A DNA stretch of 64,000 nt from Lentisphaeria bacterium (lineage in GTDB: Bacteria > Verrucomicrobiota > Lentisphaeria > Victivallales > UBA1829). The stretch spans positions 62,001-126,000 of the forward strand of contig DPDG01000104.1 of NCBI GenBank assembly GCA_003526375.1, in the 5' to 3' direction. The notes under the pieces are model-generated. The model was not told the DNA's origin. It made no database searches and was given only the letters and a program-made list of their open reading frames with translations. Both the position numbers and the translations under genes were made by a program. Positions 41,844-50,908 of this stretch are shown piece by piece; within the stretch, counting starts at the first letter, position 1; every line of letters begins with the position of its first letter.

Positions 41844-41920
41844 AAAACGTCTTTTTCTGCTTGTCTTTTGCTTGAACAGGTATTATTATACAGCTTAAGA
41901 GACGCAGAAAAAACGTTTTT
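41844..41920 (+). promoter_or_regulatory. Promoter of the SPFH operon flanked by an inverted repeat
   Basis: TTGTCT (41861-41866) and TATTAT (41884-41889) are 17 bases apart. AAAACGTCTTTTTCTGC at 41844-41860 and GCAGAAAAAACGTTTTT at 41904-41920 are inverted copies apart from one mismatched or shifted base, and lie on either side of the promoter. This could be an operator pair for looping repression, or a fold in the leader. Confidence 0.5.
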
Positions 41921-42053
41921 GAATTCAGAAAGGAAAGGTTTTCAGTCAGAAAAGAGTTTTTTGCGGAACAGAATGTCTTTTTTCATGTCAAAAAAGAGTC
42001 ATCCGGTATTTTAAAATAATAACAGAGTTTAAGTTGAAGGGGACGTAGAAACA

Positions 42054-44003
42054 ATGCAGAATGAAAATACGAATCTTACTGCGGTCTTGGAACGGGCGGG
42101 GCTGGCTGTAAAACTGTCAATTATCTCATGTGTGCTTTCCGCGGTGCTTTCCATCATTATTCTGCTTACCGGTCCCGTTTACGAATGGGCGGGTTTTGCA
42201 ACTTTCACCCTCTCCCTGATTCCTTTCACAATTGCTTTCCTCTGTGCATTGATGGCATGGATCCATTCCAAACTGACGGAAAAGGCAATCCGCGACGAAG
42301 AAGAAAAAGTCATCCTCCAGAAACGGAAGGAAAGCAAGCTCTCCATTCTCGAAATCTCCGAGGATGTGAGATTTACAGCCGGGCGGAACCTGCTGAATTT
42401 TGAAAAATATGTTCCCTCCACCGTCGCCGCTCTGATGACGGTGATTCTGGCTTTCGTGTTGGTCTATCTCTGGAAAGCCCTGATTTTCCGTCCGGAAGAC
42501 GCCGTCACACTGGCAACAGGAATGCCGAAACAGCCGATCGTGCTGGCGTTCCTCAGTGCGATGTGCGCCGCATTCAGCCTGTTCCTCGGAATCTTTCTTG
42601 CCGGACAGTCTCACGTATTGGAATTCCGTTGGCTCCGTCCGGTCGGCGCATGGCTGATGGCCGGCGCTCTCGTGATGTGCTTTACTCTGATTTCCTCTCT
42701 GCTGGCTCAGTTTGAATTCCAGCCATGGGACGGATTCTTCTCCAGATTCACTTATTTCGCTCTGGCGGTTCTCTGCGCGGAGCTGCTGCTGAGTTTTATC
42801 AGTGAGTTCTACCGGCCGCGGAATCAGATGGAAGACCGCCCCGTCTACGAAAGCCGTCTTCTTTCCCTTTTCACGGAACCCGGCGGCATCATGCGCAATA
42901 TCGCGGACTCCCTTGATTATCAGTTCGGCTTCAAAGTATCCAGAACGTGGATTTTCGGCTTCTTCGGGCGCGCCATTCTTCCGGCGATTCTCCTGTGGCT
43001 CCTTCTGTTCTGGGCATTTACAATCGTTACGGAGGTCGCTCCGGGTGAAGTCGGAATCCGGGAACGGTTCGGCGCGGTTTCCAAAAATAAAGAAACGCTG
43101 GACCCCGGAATCTATTTCAAACTCCCGTGGCCGTTTGAGACGATACGCCGGATTCCCATTGACAAAATTCAGGAGGTGGTCGTCGGCTCCCGTTTTGAAA
43201 AAGACGGCAAGGTACTGAAACCCGGCGTGGTTCTCTGGACCACGGCCCATGCGGAATCGAATTCTCCGATCAGCACAGGTTTCCTTGTCGCAAATGACAT
43301 GATCGGCGCCGAAGTAGCCAGCGCAGTTTCGATTCTCGAAATCACGCTTCCCATCAATTACAGAGTCAGAAAAGATCAGGTCTACAACTACGCGTTCAAG
43401 TTTGAAAATGTCCAGCGGATGGTCAAAGATGTCAGCGAACAGGAAGCGACGCGTTACTTCGCCAGCACGGACTTCATCAAAGACATGTCCTCCGGCCGCG
43501 AGACGATTGTTCAGGCTCTCAAGACACGGATTCAGGCGGAAGCCGACCGTCTGGGACTCGGCATCGAAATTGACTGCGTGAATGTGAACGACGCTCATCC
43601 GCCGGTCAAGGACGTGGCGCCCGCATTTCAGGATGTCCTTGCCGCGCAGGAACAAGTCAAGACATTGATCTACGAGGCGACTGCGCAGGCGGAGAAAGTG
43701 GAAGCCGAAGGCAAGATCAAAAGCATGGAAATCACCAGCAATGCGCAGGCATATTCCTATAACGTATCAACAGTGGCGGAGGCGGACGCGTTCCGTTTCA
43801 AGAGTCAGTTGACCGCATATCAGGCGCAGCCGAAACTGTTCCGTCTGCGCACCTATCTGGATTTTCTGGAAATCGACTGCAAGGATTTGCGTAAATACAT
43901 CATTTCCGCAAATATCCCGTCTCAGATATTCGAGGTGAATATGGAGGAAAATCCGCGCCTTGACCTTCTGAACAGCGGCGATATCAATGAGCTTGGCAAA
44001 TAA
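42054..44003 (+). CDS. SPFH/HflK-like protein with multi-helix membrane N-terminus
   Basis: The 649-residue protein has about six transmembrane helices in its first ~330 residues (for example about 18-40, 48-70, 120-140, 160-180, 195-218, 308-330), then a SPFH/band-7 domain starting VAPGEVGIRERFGAVSKNKE with LDPGIYFKLPWPFETIRRIP, and a helical C-terminal part (YEATAQAEKVEAEGKIKSME). HflK-like proteins usually have one anchor only, so the extra membrane block is unusual. The first of three consecutive SPFH genes; GGGGAC lies before the ATG. FtsH is not in the window. Role inferred: membrane scaffold or protease modulator. Confidence 0.85.
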   Translation: MQNENTNLTAVLERAGLAVKLSIISCVLSAVLSIIILLTGPVYEWAGFATFTLSLIPFTIAFLCALMAWIHSKLTEKAIRDEEEKVILQKRKESKLSILEISEDVRFTAGRNLLNFEKYVPSTVAALMTVILAFVLVYLWKALIFRPEDAVTLATGMPKQPIVLAFLSAMCAAFSLFLGIFLAGQSHVLEFRWLRPVGAWLMAGALVMCFTLISSLLAQFEFQPWDGFFSRFTYFALAVLCAELLLSFISEFYRPRNQMEDRPVYESRLLSLFTEPGGIMRNIADSLDYQFGFKVSRTWIFGFFGRAILPAILLWLLLFWAFTIVTEVAPGEVGIRERFGAVSKNKETLDPGIYFKLPWPFETIRRIPIDKIQEVVVGSRFEKDGKVLKPGVVLWTTAHAESNSPISTGFLVANDMIGAEVASAVSILEITLPINYRVRKDQVYNYAFKFENVQRMVKDVSEQEATRYFASTDFIKDMSSGRETIVQALKTRIQAEADRLGLGIEIDCVNVNDAHPPVKDVAPAFQDVLAAQEQVKTLIYEATAQAEKVEAEGKIKSMEITSNAQAYSYNVSTVAEADAFRFKSQLTAYQAQPKLFRLRTYLDFLEIDCKDLRKYIISANIPSQIFEVNMEENPRLDLLNSGDINELGK

Positions 44004-44033
44004 ATAATAATTAAAATATTGGAGAACAAAATT

Positions 44034-44984
44034 ATGTCGAAGAGCAGTCCCGAAAAAGTTTCTAAGGTGCCGGTTTACTGGTCCACAATACTTCTCGGCC
44101 TTATCGTTGCCGCCGTATTTCTGATGGCGATCTTTACGTATCAGGTTCAGGAAAATGAACGGGCATTGGTAATTACCGTGGGAAAAATCTCCGGTGAACG
44201 CGGGCCGGGATTGCATCTGCGGTGGCCTCTCCCTATTCAGGAGATCGTGAAATATGACATACGCCAGCGTTGTTTCGACGGCACCGTCGGCAATCTGGAA
44301 GAAACAATGACCGCCGATGAGAAGAACGTAATCGTCGGAATCTATACGATTTACAGCATCAAAGACCTCTCCAAGTTCAAGAATGCGGCAAAGAGCCTGG
44401 CATCCGCGGAAGAATATCTCAGCAACCGCATGAGAACGGCAAAAGGCGCGATCGTCGGTAAATACCGTTTCGACCAGATGATCAACACGGACCCGAAGAA
44501 GATGAAACTCTCCCAGATGGAAGAGGATATGTATAAGCTGATTGCCCCGGATGTGATGGAGCGTTACGGCATTGAGGTCGTAAAAGTCGGAATCCGCACA
44601 ATCAGCGTTCCGGAAAAGATCTCCGGCGAAATTGCAAAACGGATGAAAACCGAGCGTGAAACCGCCGCAGTCAGAGTCAAACAGCGCGGAAATGTCGAAG
44701 CGGAAAACATCAAGACCAAAGCCAATCAGATGAAGCGTGAGGAAATCACCAAAGCGGAAGCCAAAGCCAAGGAACTGATGGCAGCCGGCGATGCCAAAGC
44801 CGCCGAATTCTATTCCGTTTTCAACAAAAACCCCGAACTTGCCGCATTCCTGCGCAAACTGGATTCTCTGAAACGCATTCTCGGCACAAAGACCACATTG
44901 ATTCTCGATACGGAAGCAACTCCGTTCGATATCTTCAAGATCAAAGTCGGTTCCCTCGAACAGGAAAACGCGCCTAAAAAATAA
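44034..44984 (+). CDS. SPFH/HflC-like protein
   Basis: The 316-residue protein has a single N-terminal transmembrane helix (about residues 17-40), then VQENERALVITVGKISGERGPGLHLRWPLP, which is the start of the band-7 domain in HflC, and a long helical tail (MKTERETAAVRVKQRGNVEAENIKTKANQ) as in HflC. HflC pairs with HflK to cage FtsH in proteobacteria. GGAG lies about 9 bases before ATG 44034. It follows the first SPFH gene by 30 bases and precedes the third by 24. Confidence 0.88.
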   Translation: MSKSSPEKVSKVPVYWSTILLGLIVAAVFLMAIFTYQVQENERALVITVGKISGERGPGLHLRWPLPIQEIVKYDIRQRCFDGTVGNLEETMTADEKNVIVGIYTIYSIKDLSKFKNAAKSLASAEEYLSNRMRTAKGAIVGKYRFDQMINTDPKKMKLSQMEEDMYKLIAPDVMERYGIEVVKVGIRTISVPEKISGEIAKRMKTERETAAVRVKQRGNVEAENIKTKANQMKREEITKAEAKAKELMAAGDAKAAEFYSVFNKNPELAAFLRKLDSLKRILGTKTTLILDTEATPFDIFKIKVGSLEQENAPKK

Positions 44985-45008
44985 CGGGAAAACGGGGATT
45001 GAATACAA

Positions 45009-46178
45009 ATGGAAAATGATAACAGATATCAGAACGCGATGGACACGGCGGACAGCGGGCAGTTCTCTCAGGGAATGCTGGCTGTTTCACGAATGTTCAA
45101 AGTGTTTTTTACACTGCTGACGATCGTCATCGGATTGATGGTCGTCTGGTTCTTTACTCTCGGCGGCTTTTTCATCGTGGACTCCACAAAAGAAGCCGTT
45201 CTTCTCCTGCAGTTCGGCAAGCTGAAAGAAAAATGCGAGCTCGGCGGAGTTTACTGGAGTTTCCCGTATCCGGTGAGTAAAATCATCAGGGTCCCGAAGA
45301 CCAACCAGACGATCCGCAGCATGACATTCATGCCTGCCGACCGTACCTCCATCACGGAACGGAAAAATGATCAGAACGGCGCTCCGCCGAACGCCACCCT
45401 GACACCGGGAAAAGACGGTTTTCTGCTGACCGGCGACAACAGTATCATTCACACGGAATGGGAACTTGTCTATCAGGTCACGAAACCTGAGATTTATTAT
45501 GAAAAGTGCCTGACGCCGGAACGTCCTCTCGACCCCGATGAAGTCATGAAAGGACTCGACGGAGAACTGCTCGGCACGCGCGGCGCAACCACCATGATCA
45601 AAAATGTTCTGGACGAATGCATCATCAAAGTAACCGCCACATGGGACATCAAGGATATTCTCTACGATAAGACGACCGATTACATCAACGCGGTTGAAGC
45701 GCAGTTGGTCAAACAGCTCAACGACATGCAGATCGGAGTCACTGTGGAAAGCCTTGCCCTTCCGGTGAAACGCCCGCCGCTCCAGACCATTGCCGCGTTC
45801 GATGAAGCCGCAAGCGCCAGCACACAGGCGACAATTGAGATCGAAACCGCCAAAGCCAAAGCGATCGAAGCCGCCAACAGCGCAAAATCCCAGTCGGCAA
45901 TGATCATCGCCGACGCGGAATCCTACAAAGCGCGCATTGAAGCGGAAGTCAAGGCTGACATCTCCTATTTTGAAGCAATCCTGAAAGAATACAAAAAGAA
46001 CCCTGACGCCGTGATGGTCTCGCTTTATTCGACCACTCTCGCGGATGCCATGGCACTCGTGAAAGATAAGTTTATCCTGAGCAAAGTCCCGAATTCAAAA
46101 CAGGAACTCAGGCTCAAACTTAATCCGGAACCTGTAATCAAGAAAAATGAAGACAAGACAGCGAAGGATCAGAAATAA
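45009..46178 (+). CDS. SPFH/HflK-like protein, third in the cluster
   Basis: The 389-residue protein has one transmembrane helix (about residues 34-58), then GFFIVDSTKEAVLLLQFGKL with GGVYWSFPYPVSKIIRVPKTN, the HflK-type band-7 entry, and a charged helical tail (TIEIETAKAKAIEAANSAKS, SYKARIEAEVKADISYFEAI) that would form the oligomer wall. Gly/Asn-rich additions between the strands (FMPADRTSITERKNDQNGAP) distinguish it from E. coli HflK. Its stop overlaps the start of the P-type ATPase gene (TAATG). Confidence 0.86.
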   Translation: MENDNRYQNAMDTADSGQFSQGMLAVSRMFKVFFTLLTIVIGLMVVWFFTLGGFFIVDSTKEAVLLLQFGKLKEKCELGGVYWSFPYPVSKIIRVPKTNQTIRSMTFMPADRTSITERKNDQNGAPPNATLTPGKDGFLLTGDNSIIHTEWELVYQVTKPEIYYEKCLTPERPLDPDEVMKGLDGELLGTRGATTMIKNVLDECIIKVTATWDIKDILYDKTTDYINAVEAQLVKQLNDMQIGVTVESLALPVKRPPLQTIAAFDEAASASTQATIEIETAKAKAIEAANSAKSQSAMIIADAESYKARIEAEVKADISYFEAILKEYKKNPDAVMVSLYSTTLADAMALVKDKFILSKVPNSKQELRLKLNPEPVIKKNEDKTAKDQK

Positions 46179-48244
46179 TGAGTGAAACAGCACACAAACA
46201 CGGTCCCGGATGCGCACATGATCACGCGCATGAACATACTTCCGCATGCGGATGCGGGCATCATCACGAAGCTTCTCCGGAAGAACCGACGCGCTGCATC
46301 TCCTGCGGTGCGCCGATCGGAGAAGGCGTGGGGCATGGCAGGTCCATGGGCAGAATCGGATTCGCTGTCGTCGGCGGTTTCCTGATCCTGAACTCCTATC
46401 TTTTTCTCTGGCTCCTGCCCGGACAGACATTCGCCGCAGAGCTCTGCGCTTTCATCGGCGCGGTCATTCTGGCATTTCCAATCATCCTGACGGCGGTCAA
46501 AGACCTCTGCGAAGGACGCGTCTACATGAATGAACTGGTGGCGCTGGCGATTCTTGCCGCATTCACTTCGGCGGATTTCCGTGAAGCCGGAATCATCGCG
46601 TTCTTCCTGCTGGTGACAATCATCATTGAAACTCATACCGCGAGCGGCGCCCAGCGTTCCATTGAGGAGCTGATCCGTCTTGCGCCGGATACCGCACGCA
46701 AACTTGTAAACGGCGTCGCCACAGAAGTCAAAGTTTCCGAACTGGTGCTTGGAGATATCATCAACGTCCGTCCCGGAGACAATTTTCCGGTTGACGGCGT
46801 CATTGTCAACGGACTCAGCGCGGTCAACCAGGCGTCAATCACCGGCGAATCGCTCCCTGTGGACAAAGCGGTCGGTGACGATGTCTTCGCCGGCACACAG
46901 AATCTTTCCGGAAGCGTGGATGTCAAGATCACGAAAGTCGGCAGCGATACCACGCTCGGCAAAGTCAAAGATATGATTCTTGCTGCGGAAAAGAGCAAAA
47001 CTCCGGTGGTCCGGCTGATCGACAAATATGCGGCATTCTACACACCGACGATTCTGATGCTTGCCATCATCACATGGTGGCTCTCCAATGGAGACATGGA
47101 GCGCGTCATCACTCTGCTGGTGATCGCATGTCCGTGCGCGGTGGTTCTTGCAACCCCGACCACGGTTGTCGCCTCGGTGGCTGCGGCTGCGCGCCTCGGC
47201 ATCCTGGTCAAGAATGTCAGCCATCTCGTGGAGCTTGCCTCCAGAATCCGTGCGTTCGTATTCGATAAGACCGGAACGCTGACAGAGGGACAGCTTGCCG
47301 TTGCAAAACTGGGTCCCGTCGACGGCGTGGAACCTGCGGAACTTCTGATGATCGCCTCTTCCATCGAAGCGCACAGCAATCACCCGACAGCCATTGCGCT
47401 TCAGAAACTTGCAAAAGAGGTCGGCATCCAGCCGCAGCAGGTTGCAAACTTCAAGGAAACTCCCGGAACCGGCGTGGAGGGCACCCTGAACGGCAAAGTC
47501 ACGCTGGTCGGGCGTGCCATCTGGCTGAAAGCGTTCCATATCGCGCTTCCCGAAGCGCAACCGGAGGAATCCACAGGGATGAGCGTGGTTTATGTCGCGC
47601 AGGATGGGAAGCTGATCGGCTGGATCGGATTCCGCGATAAAATCCGTTCCGAATCCGCAGAAGCAATCCGCCGCCTGAAAGAACTTGGCATCAGACGTTG
47701 CGCAATGGTCACCGGCGACCGGGAAAGCGTTGCCAAAGGCGTTGCCGCCAAACTGAATATCGACGAATTCAAAGGGGACTGTCTTCCGGAAGGAAAAGTC
47801 GCCTATATTGAGGATCTGAAAAAGAGCAGTCTGGTTGCGTTTGTGGGAGACGGTGTCAACGACGCGCCGGCACTTGCCGCAGGTGATCTCGGCATCGCAA
47901 TGGGCGCGATCGGAAGCGACATTGCCATCAACAGCGCCTCGATTGCACTGATGACCAATGATCTGCGCCGTATTCCGATGCTGATCACGCTGGCAAGAAA
48001 GTCAAGCACGATCATTCATCAGAACGTTGCTTTCGGCTTCCTGTTTGTGCTGTGCGGCATTGTGCTCTCCGTCTTCGGATGGATGGGACCGATCGCCGCC
48101 GCGATGTTCCATACATGCAGTACCTTGATCATTATATTCAACAGTGCCCGTCTTCTCCGTACCGGAGAAGATGCGACAAGTCAGGAGTTGAGTTCCTGGC
48201 GCCGCGCACTGATTCAAGAGGCTGCGGAAGAAGTGAAACAATAA
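46178..48244 (+). CDS. Heavy-metal translocating P1B-type ATPase, His/Cys-rich N-terminus
   Basis: The 688-residue protein has the P1B core: CPCAVVLATPTT in helix 6, the phosphorylation site FDKTGTLTEG, TGES in the actuator domain, MVTGDR and GDGVNDAPALAAGD. It lacks an HMA metal-binding domain; in its place is a stretch with ten His and several Cys in the first 55 residues (KHGPGCAHDHAHEHTS, GCGHHH, CISCGAP). The end FHTCSTLIIIFNSARLL is not the Lys-containing pattern usual in Zn/Cd pumps, so the metal is uncertain (Zn, Cu, or another). It follows three SPFH genes in one transcript, an unusual neighbourhood. Confidence 0.92.
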   Translation: MSETAHKHGPGCAHDHAHEHTSACGCGHHHEASPEEPTRCISCGAPIGEGVGHGRSMGRIGFAVVGGFLILNSYLFLWLLPGQTFAAELCAFIGAVILAFPIILTAVKDLCEGRVYMNELVALAILAAFTSADFREAGIIAFFLLVTIIIETHTASGAQRSIEELIRLAPDTARKLVNGVATEVKVSELVLGDIINVRPGDNFPVDGVIVNGLSAVNQASITGESLPVDKAVGDDVFAGTQNLSGSVDVKITKVGSDTTLGKVKDMILAAEKSKTPVVRLIDKYAAFYTPTILMLAIITWWLSNGDMERVITLLVIACPCAVVLATPTTVVASVAAAARLGILVKNVSHLVELASRIRAFVFDKTGTLTEGQLAVAKLGPVDGVEPAELLMIASSIEAHSNHPTAIALQKLAKEVGIQPQQVANFKETPGTGVEGTLNGKVTLVGRAIWLKAFHIALPEAQPEESTGMSVVYVAQDGKLIGWIGFRDKIRSESAEAIRRLKELGIRRCAMVTGDRESVAKGVAAKLNIDEFKGDCLPEGKVAYIEDLKKSSLVAFVGDGVNDAPALAAGDLGIAMGAIGSDIAINSASIALMTNDLRRIPMLITLARKSSTIIHQNVAFGFLFVLCGIVLSVFGWMGPIAAAMFHTCSTLIIIFNSARLLRTGEDATSQELSSWRRALIQEAAEEVKQ

Positions 48245-48261
48245 TTCAGGGGAACTTTGCA

Positions 48262-49440
48262 ATGGTTGAGACGGCGACAAAAGAATCGAATATCGTAGTC
48301 AGTTCCGTGGGACTCGTCAAAGAGTTCAGGGATTTCTGGAACCGCCCGAAGGCAAAGGCCGTCAACGACCTTGATTTCGAGGTCCGGGAAGGCGAAATTC
48401 TCGGACTGCTCGGACCGAACGGTTCCGGCAAATCGACCACGGTGAAAATGCTTCTCGGACTGCTTTATCCGACAGCGGGACGCCTTACCGTCTTCGGCAA
48501 GTCGCCGCGCGATGTGGATACCAAACGCCTGATCGGGTATCTGCCGGAGGAATCCTACCTCTACAAGTATCTGACCGCCTATGAAACGCTGGATTTCTTC
48601 GGTTCGCTGTTCAATCTTTCCGGGCTCGAACGCCGGAAACGGAGCGAACAGTTGCTTGAAATGGTCGGACTCTCCCATGCAAAGAACCGCCCCGTCGGAG
48701 AATTTTCCAAAGGAATGTCGCGCCGTATCGGGCTTGCCCAGGCAATGATCAATGACCCGTCCCTCCTGATTCTCGACGAACCCACCTCCGGACTCGACCC
48801 GCTCGGCTGCCGTGAAGTCAAGGACCTGATTCATATGCTGAAAAAACGCGGCAAGACCGTAATCGTGACAAGTCATCTCCTCAGCGATATCGAAGATGTC
48901 TGCGACCGTGTCATTATTCTCTACGGAGGTCAGATCCGGGCACAGGGGACATTGAACGAGCTCCTGACAATCGAAGGCACCAACCGCATTACGACCCCGC
49001 AGCTTCCGCCGGAAGTCATGGAAAAGGTCCTTGCGATTCTGCGCAGTTCACTTTCCGATGACCAGTTCAAGGTGGATCATCCCCGCATGTCACTGGAGGA
49101 TTTCTTCCTGGATGTCGTCAACAAGGCACAGTCCGAAAGTGTCGAAACCTACGGTGCGCGTTCCGGCGGGCATATTGCCGAGTATCTTTCGGCGGATGCC
49201 CAGGAAGATTCCGCAAGAGAACTGCTTGATTCCCTGACAAAGAAAGACAGGGATACGGAGAAACCGCAGGAAACCGTTGCCGAAACTCCGAAGATTGATA
49301 CCAAGGCGCTGGAAGACCTCAGTGACGATCTTCTGCGCAAGAAGGAGCCGAAGAAGGAAGAACCCGCGGCTCCGGCAATTGATCTCTCGGAAGCCAATGA
49401 GAAACTGAAGGATATCCTTTCTTCGAAAGATTCAAAGTGA
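48262..49440 (+). CDS. ABC transporter ATP-binding protein
   Basis: The 392-residue protein starts at ATG 48262, with CAGGGGAAC upstream. It has Walker A GPNGSGKSTT, signature GEFSKGMSRRIGLA (FSKGM instead of LSGGQ, common in GldA/NatA-type exporters), Walker B LLILDEPTSGLDPLG and the switch His in VTSHLLSD. Residues 250-392 form an acidic/basic tail (DTEKPQETVAETPK, RKKEPKKEEPAAPA) beyond the ATPase core. It pairs with the permease gene immediately downstream (13 bases). Confidence 0.93.
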   Translation: MVETATKESNIVVSSVGLVKEFRDFWNRPKAKAVNDLDFEVREGEILGLLGPNGSGKSTTVKMLLGLLYPTAGRLTVFGKSPRDVDTKRLIGYLPEESYLYKYLTAYETLDFFGSLFNLSGLERRKRSEQLLEMVGLSHAKNRPVGEFSKGMSRRIGLAQAMINDPSLLILDEPTSGLDPLGCREVKDLIHMLKKRGKTVIVTSHLLSDIEDVCDRVIILYGGQIRAQGTLNELLTIEGTNRITTPQLPPEVMEKVLAILRSSLSDDQFKVDHPRMSLEDFFLDVVNKAQSESVETYGARSGGHIAEYLSADAQEDSARELLDSLTKKDRDTEKPQETVAETPKIDTKALEDLSDDLLRKKEPKKEEPAAPAIDLSEANEKLKDILSSKDSK

Positions 49441-49453
49441 TGCGGGGCGGACG

Positions 49454-50893
49454 ATGACATCATTTCTCGCAATAGTCAAACTTACCTGCCGGTCGGCGAT
49501 GCGGTCCAATGTATTCCGCTTCCTGCTGTTCCTGCTGATTGTCTGCGTCATACTTGTACCGAATACGATCAAAGGCGACGGCACAGCTTACGGTTATATT
49601 CAGGTCATGCTCGAATACAGCACAGGAATCGTGGCGCTGATTCTTTCCACCTCAATCATCTGGCTCTCATGTTCCGAGTTCTGCACGGATATGGAAAACG
49701 GGCAGATCCACATGATTTTCGTCAAGCCCGTATCCCGCATTACGGTGTGGTTCGGCAAATTCACAGGCGTCTTCCTGATCCATCTGGTTCTGCTGATCAT
49801 CGCGTCCGTATTCATTTACGCCTTTGTCATATTCCAGTATAACCGGCAGAAGTTTACTCCCGAAGAACGTGCAAAAATGGAGAATGAGGTTTTCGCGGGA
49901 CGCAGAAGCTACCTGCCCGTAATCAAGGACTTGAACAAGCAGGTGGAACAGGTGGTGGCGGAACGCATCAAGAAAGCGAATACTCTGGGCGAAAAACTTC
50001 CGGATATGAGCGGCGGGGAACGGCGGAAATATCTGGAGACGGTCAAAATGGAACTTCTGTCGCAGATGGGCGAAGTAAGACCCGGCGAGGTTCAGCAATG
50101 GTATTACGACACACTGCCGAAATCTTACGACGGTCCGGTTTTCGTCCGTTATAAGATTTACTCCGGCACACTCTTTTCCAAGGACCAGAAAATGGCGTTC
50201 GGAACCTGGCTGATCCGTTATGTCCAGATCATTTATGATGAAAACTCGACAGCCGATCCGAAAAAAATCGTGGACCGGAAGGAATATCAGATACAGAAAC
50301 CGCCGGAACAGATTGTCTGCGGCATCTATAACGAGTTTCCGGTCAACGGGGCAACCCTGATCTATGACGGAACGGCATATCTGCGTTTTGCAAACCTCGG
50401 GCAGCCCGGTTCGGATACACTTCATTTTCAGGTGACAGACAGTCCCCGTCTGCTGATCAAGCAGGCTTCTTTCCTCAATAACTATGCGCGTGCAGTCTTC
50501 ACAACAGCCCTCGGCATCTTCGCCCTCGGGCTGATTGCCTGTTCCGCATCGGCGTTCCTTTCCATGCCGACGGCAATCTTCATTACAATATCTTACGTTC
50601 TTACGGGAATGTTCTCAAGTTACATCATTACATCCATCGATTCGACCAGCGAAGGGGTGGATGTAAACGTTTTGGACGCCGTCGGAACTTACACGGGCAA
50701 GGTCATGATGTCCCTGCTGATTCCGGTCCAGAGCTTTTTCGTTTCCGGCTCGCTCGCAACGGGTGAACTGATCGAATACGGATTTATCATGCAGCTTCTG
50801 GTTTTCAACATCATATTGAAGGGGCTTCCTCTTTGCGCGCTCGGAGTTTATCTCTACTGGCGCAGAGAAGTCGCCCAGGCAATGAAGCAATAG
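49454..50893 (+). CDS. ABC-2-type transporter permease
   Basis: The 479-residue protein has about six transmembrane helices: one near residues 20-37, further ones near 48-70 and 100-125, then a soluble loop of some 200 residues (FTPEERAKMENEVFAGRRSY onwards) and a C-terminal helix group (SFLNNYARAVFTTALGIFAL, MPTAIFITISYVLTGMFSSY). This is the layout of ABC-2 permeases with a large extracytoplasmic domain such as the GldF type. Its ATPase partner is the gene just upstream. Confidence 0.82.
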   Translation: MTSFLAIVKLTCRSAMRSNVFRFLLFLLIVCVILVPNTIKGDGTAYGYIQVMLEYSTGIVALILSTSIIWLSCSEFCTDMENGQIHMIFVKPVSRITVWFGKFTGVFLIHLVLLIIASVFIYAFVIFQYNRQKFTPEERAKMENEVFAGRRSYLPVIKDLNKQVEQVVAERIKKANTLGEKLPDMSGGERRKYLETVKMELLSQMGEVRPGEVQQWYYDTLPKSYDGPVFVRYKIYSGTLFSKDQKMAFGTWLIRYVQIIYDENSTADPKKIVDRKEYQIQKPPEQIVCGIYNEFPVNGATLIYDGTAYLRFANLGQPGSDTLHFQVTDSPRLLIKQASFLNNYARAVFTTALGIFALGLIACSASAFLSMPTAIFITISYVLTGMFSSYIITSIDSTSEGVDVNVLDAVGTYTGKVMMSLLIPVQSFFVSGSLATGELIEYGFIMQLLVFNIILKGLPLCALGVYLYWRREVAQAMKQ

Positions 50894-50908
50894 GACGGGG
50901 AAACGGCT

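Larger units (their letters stand above)
41623..42053. other. Intergenic region upstream of the SPFH operon, 431 bp
   Basis: The left part holds a GC-rich hairpin (41717-41753) that may end the GH2 transcript. The right part is very A/T-rich and contains a promoter framed by an inverted repeat (41844-41920) and a 160-base leader with poly-A and poly-T tracts. No reading frame or known RNA was recognised. Confidence 0.5.

Noticed and set aside
42054..46178. Classical HflKC-FtsH protease-modulator operon
   Set aside because: No FtsH gene is present, there are three SPFH genes rather than two, and the first has an extra membrane block, so the specific Hfl function was not assigned.
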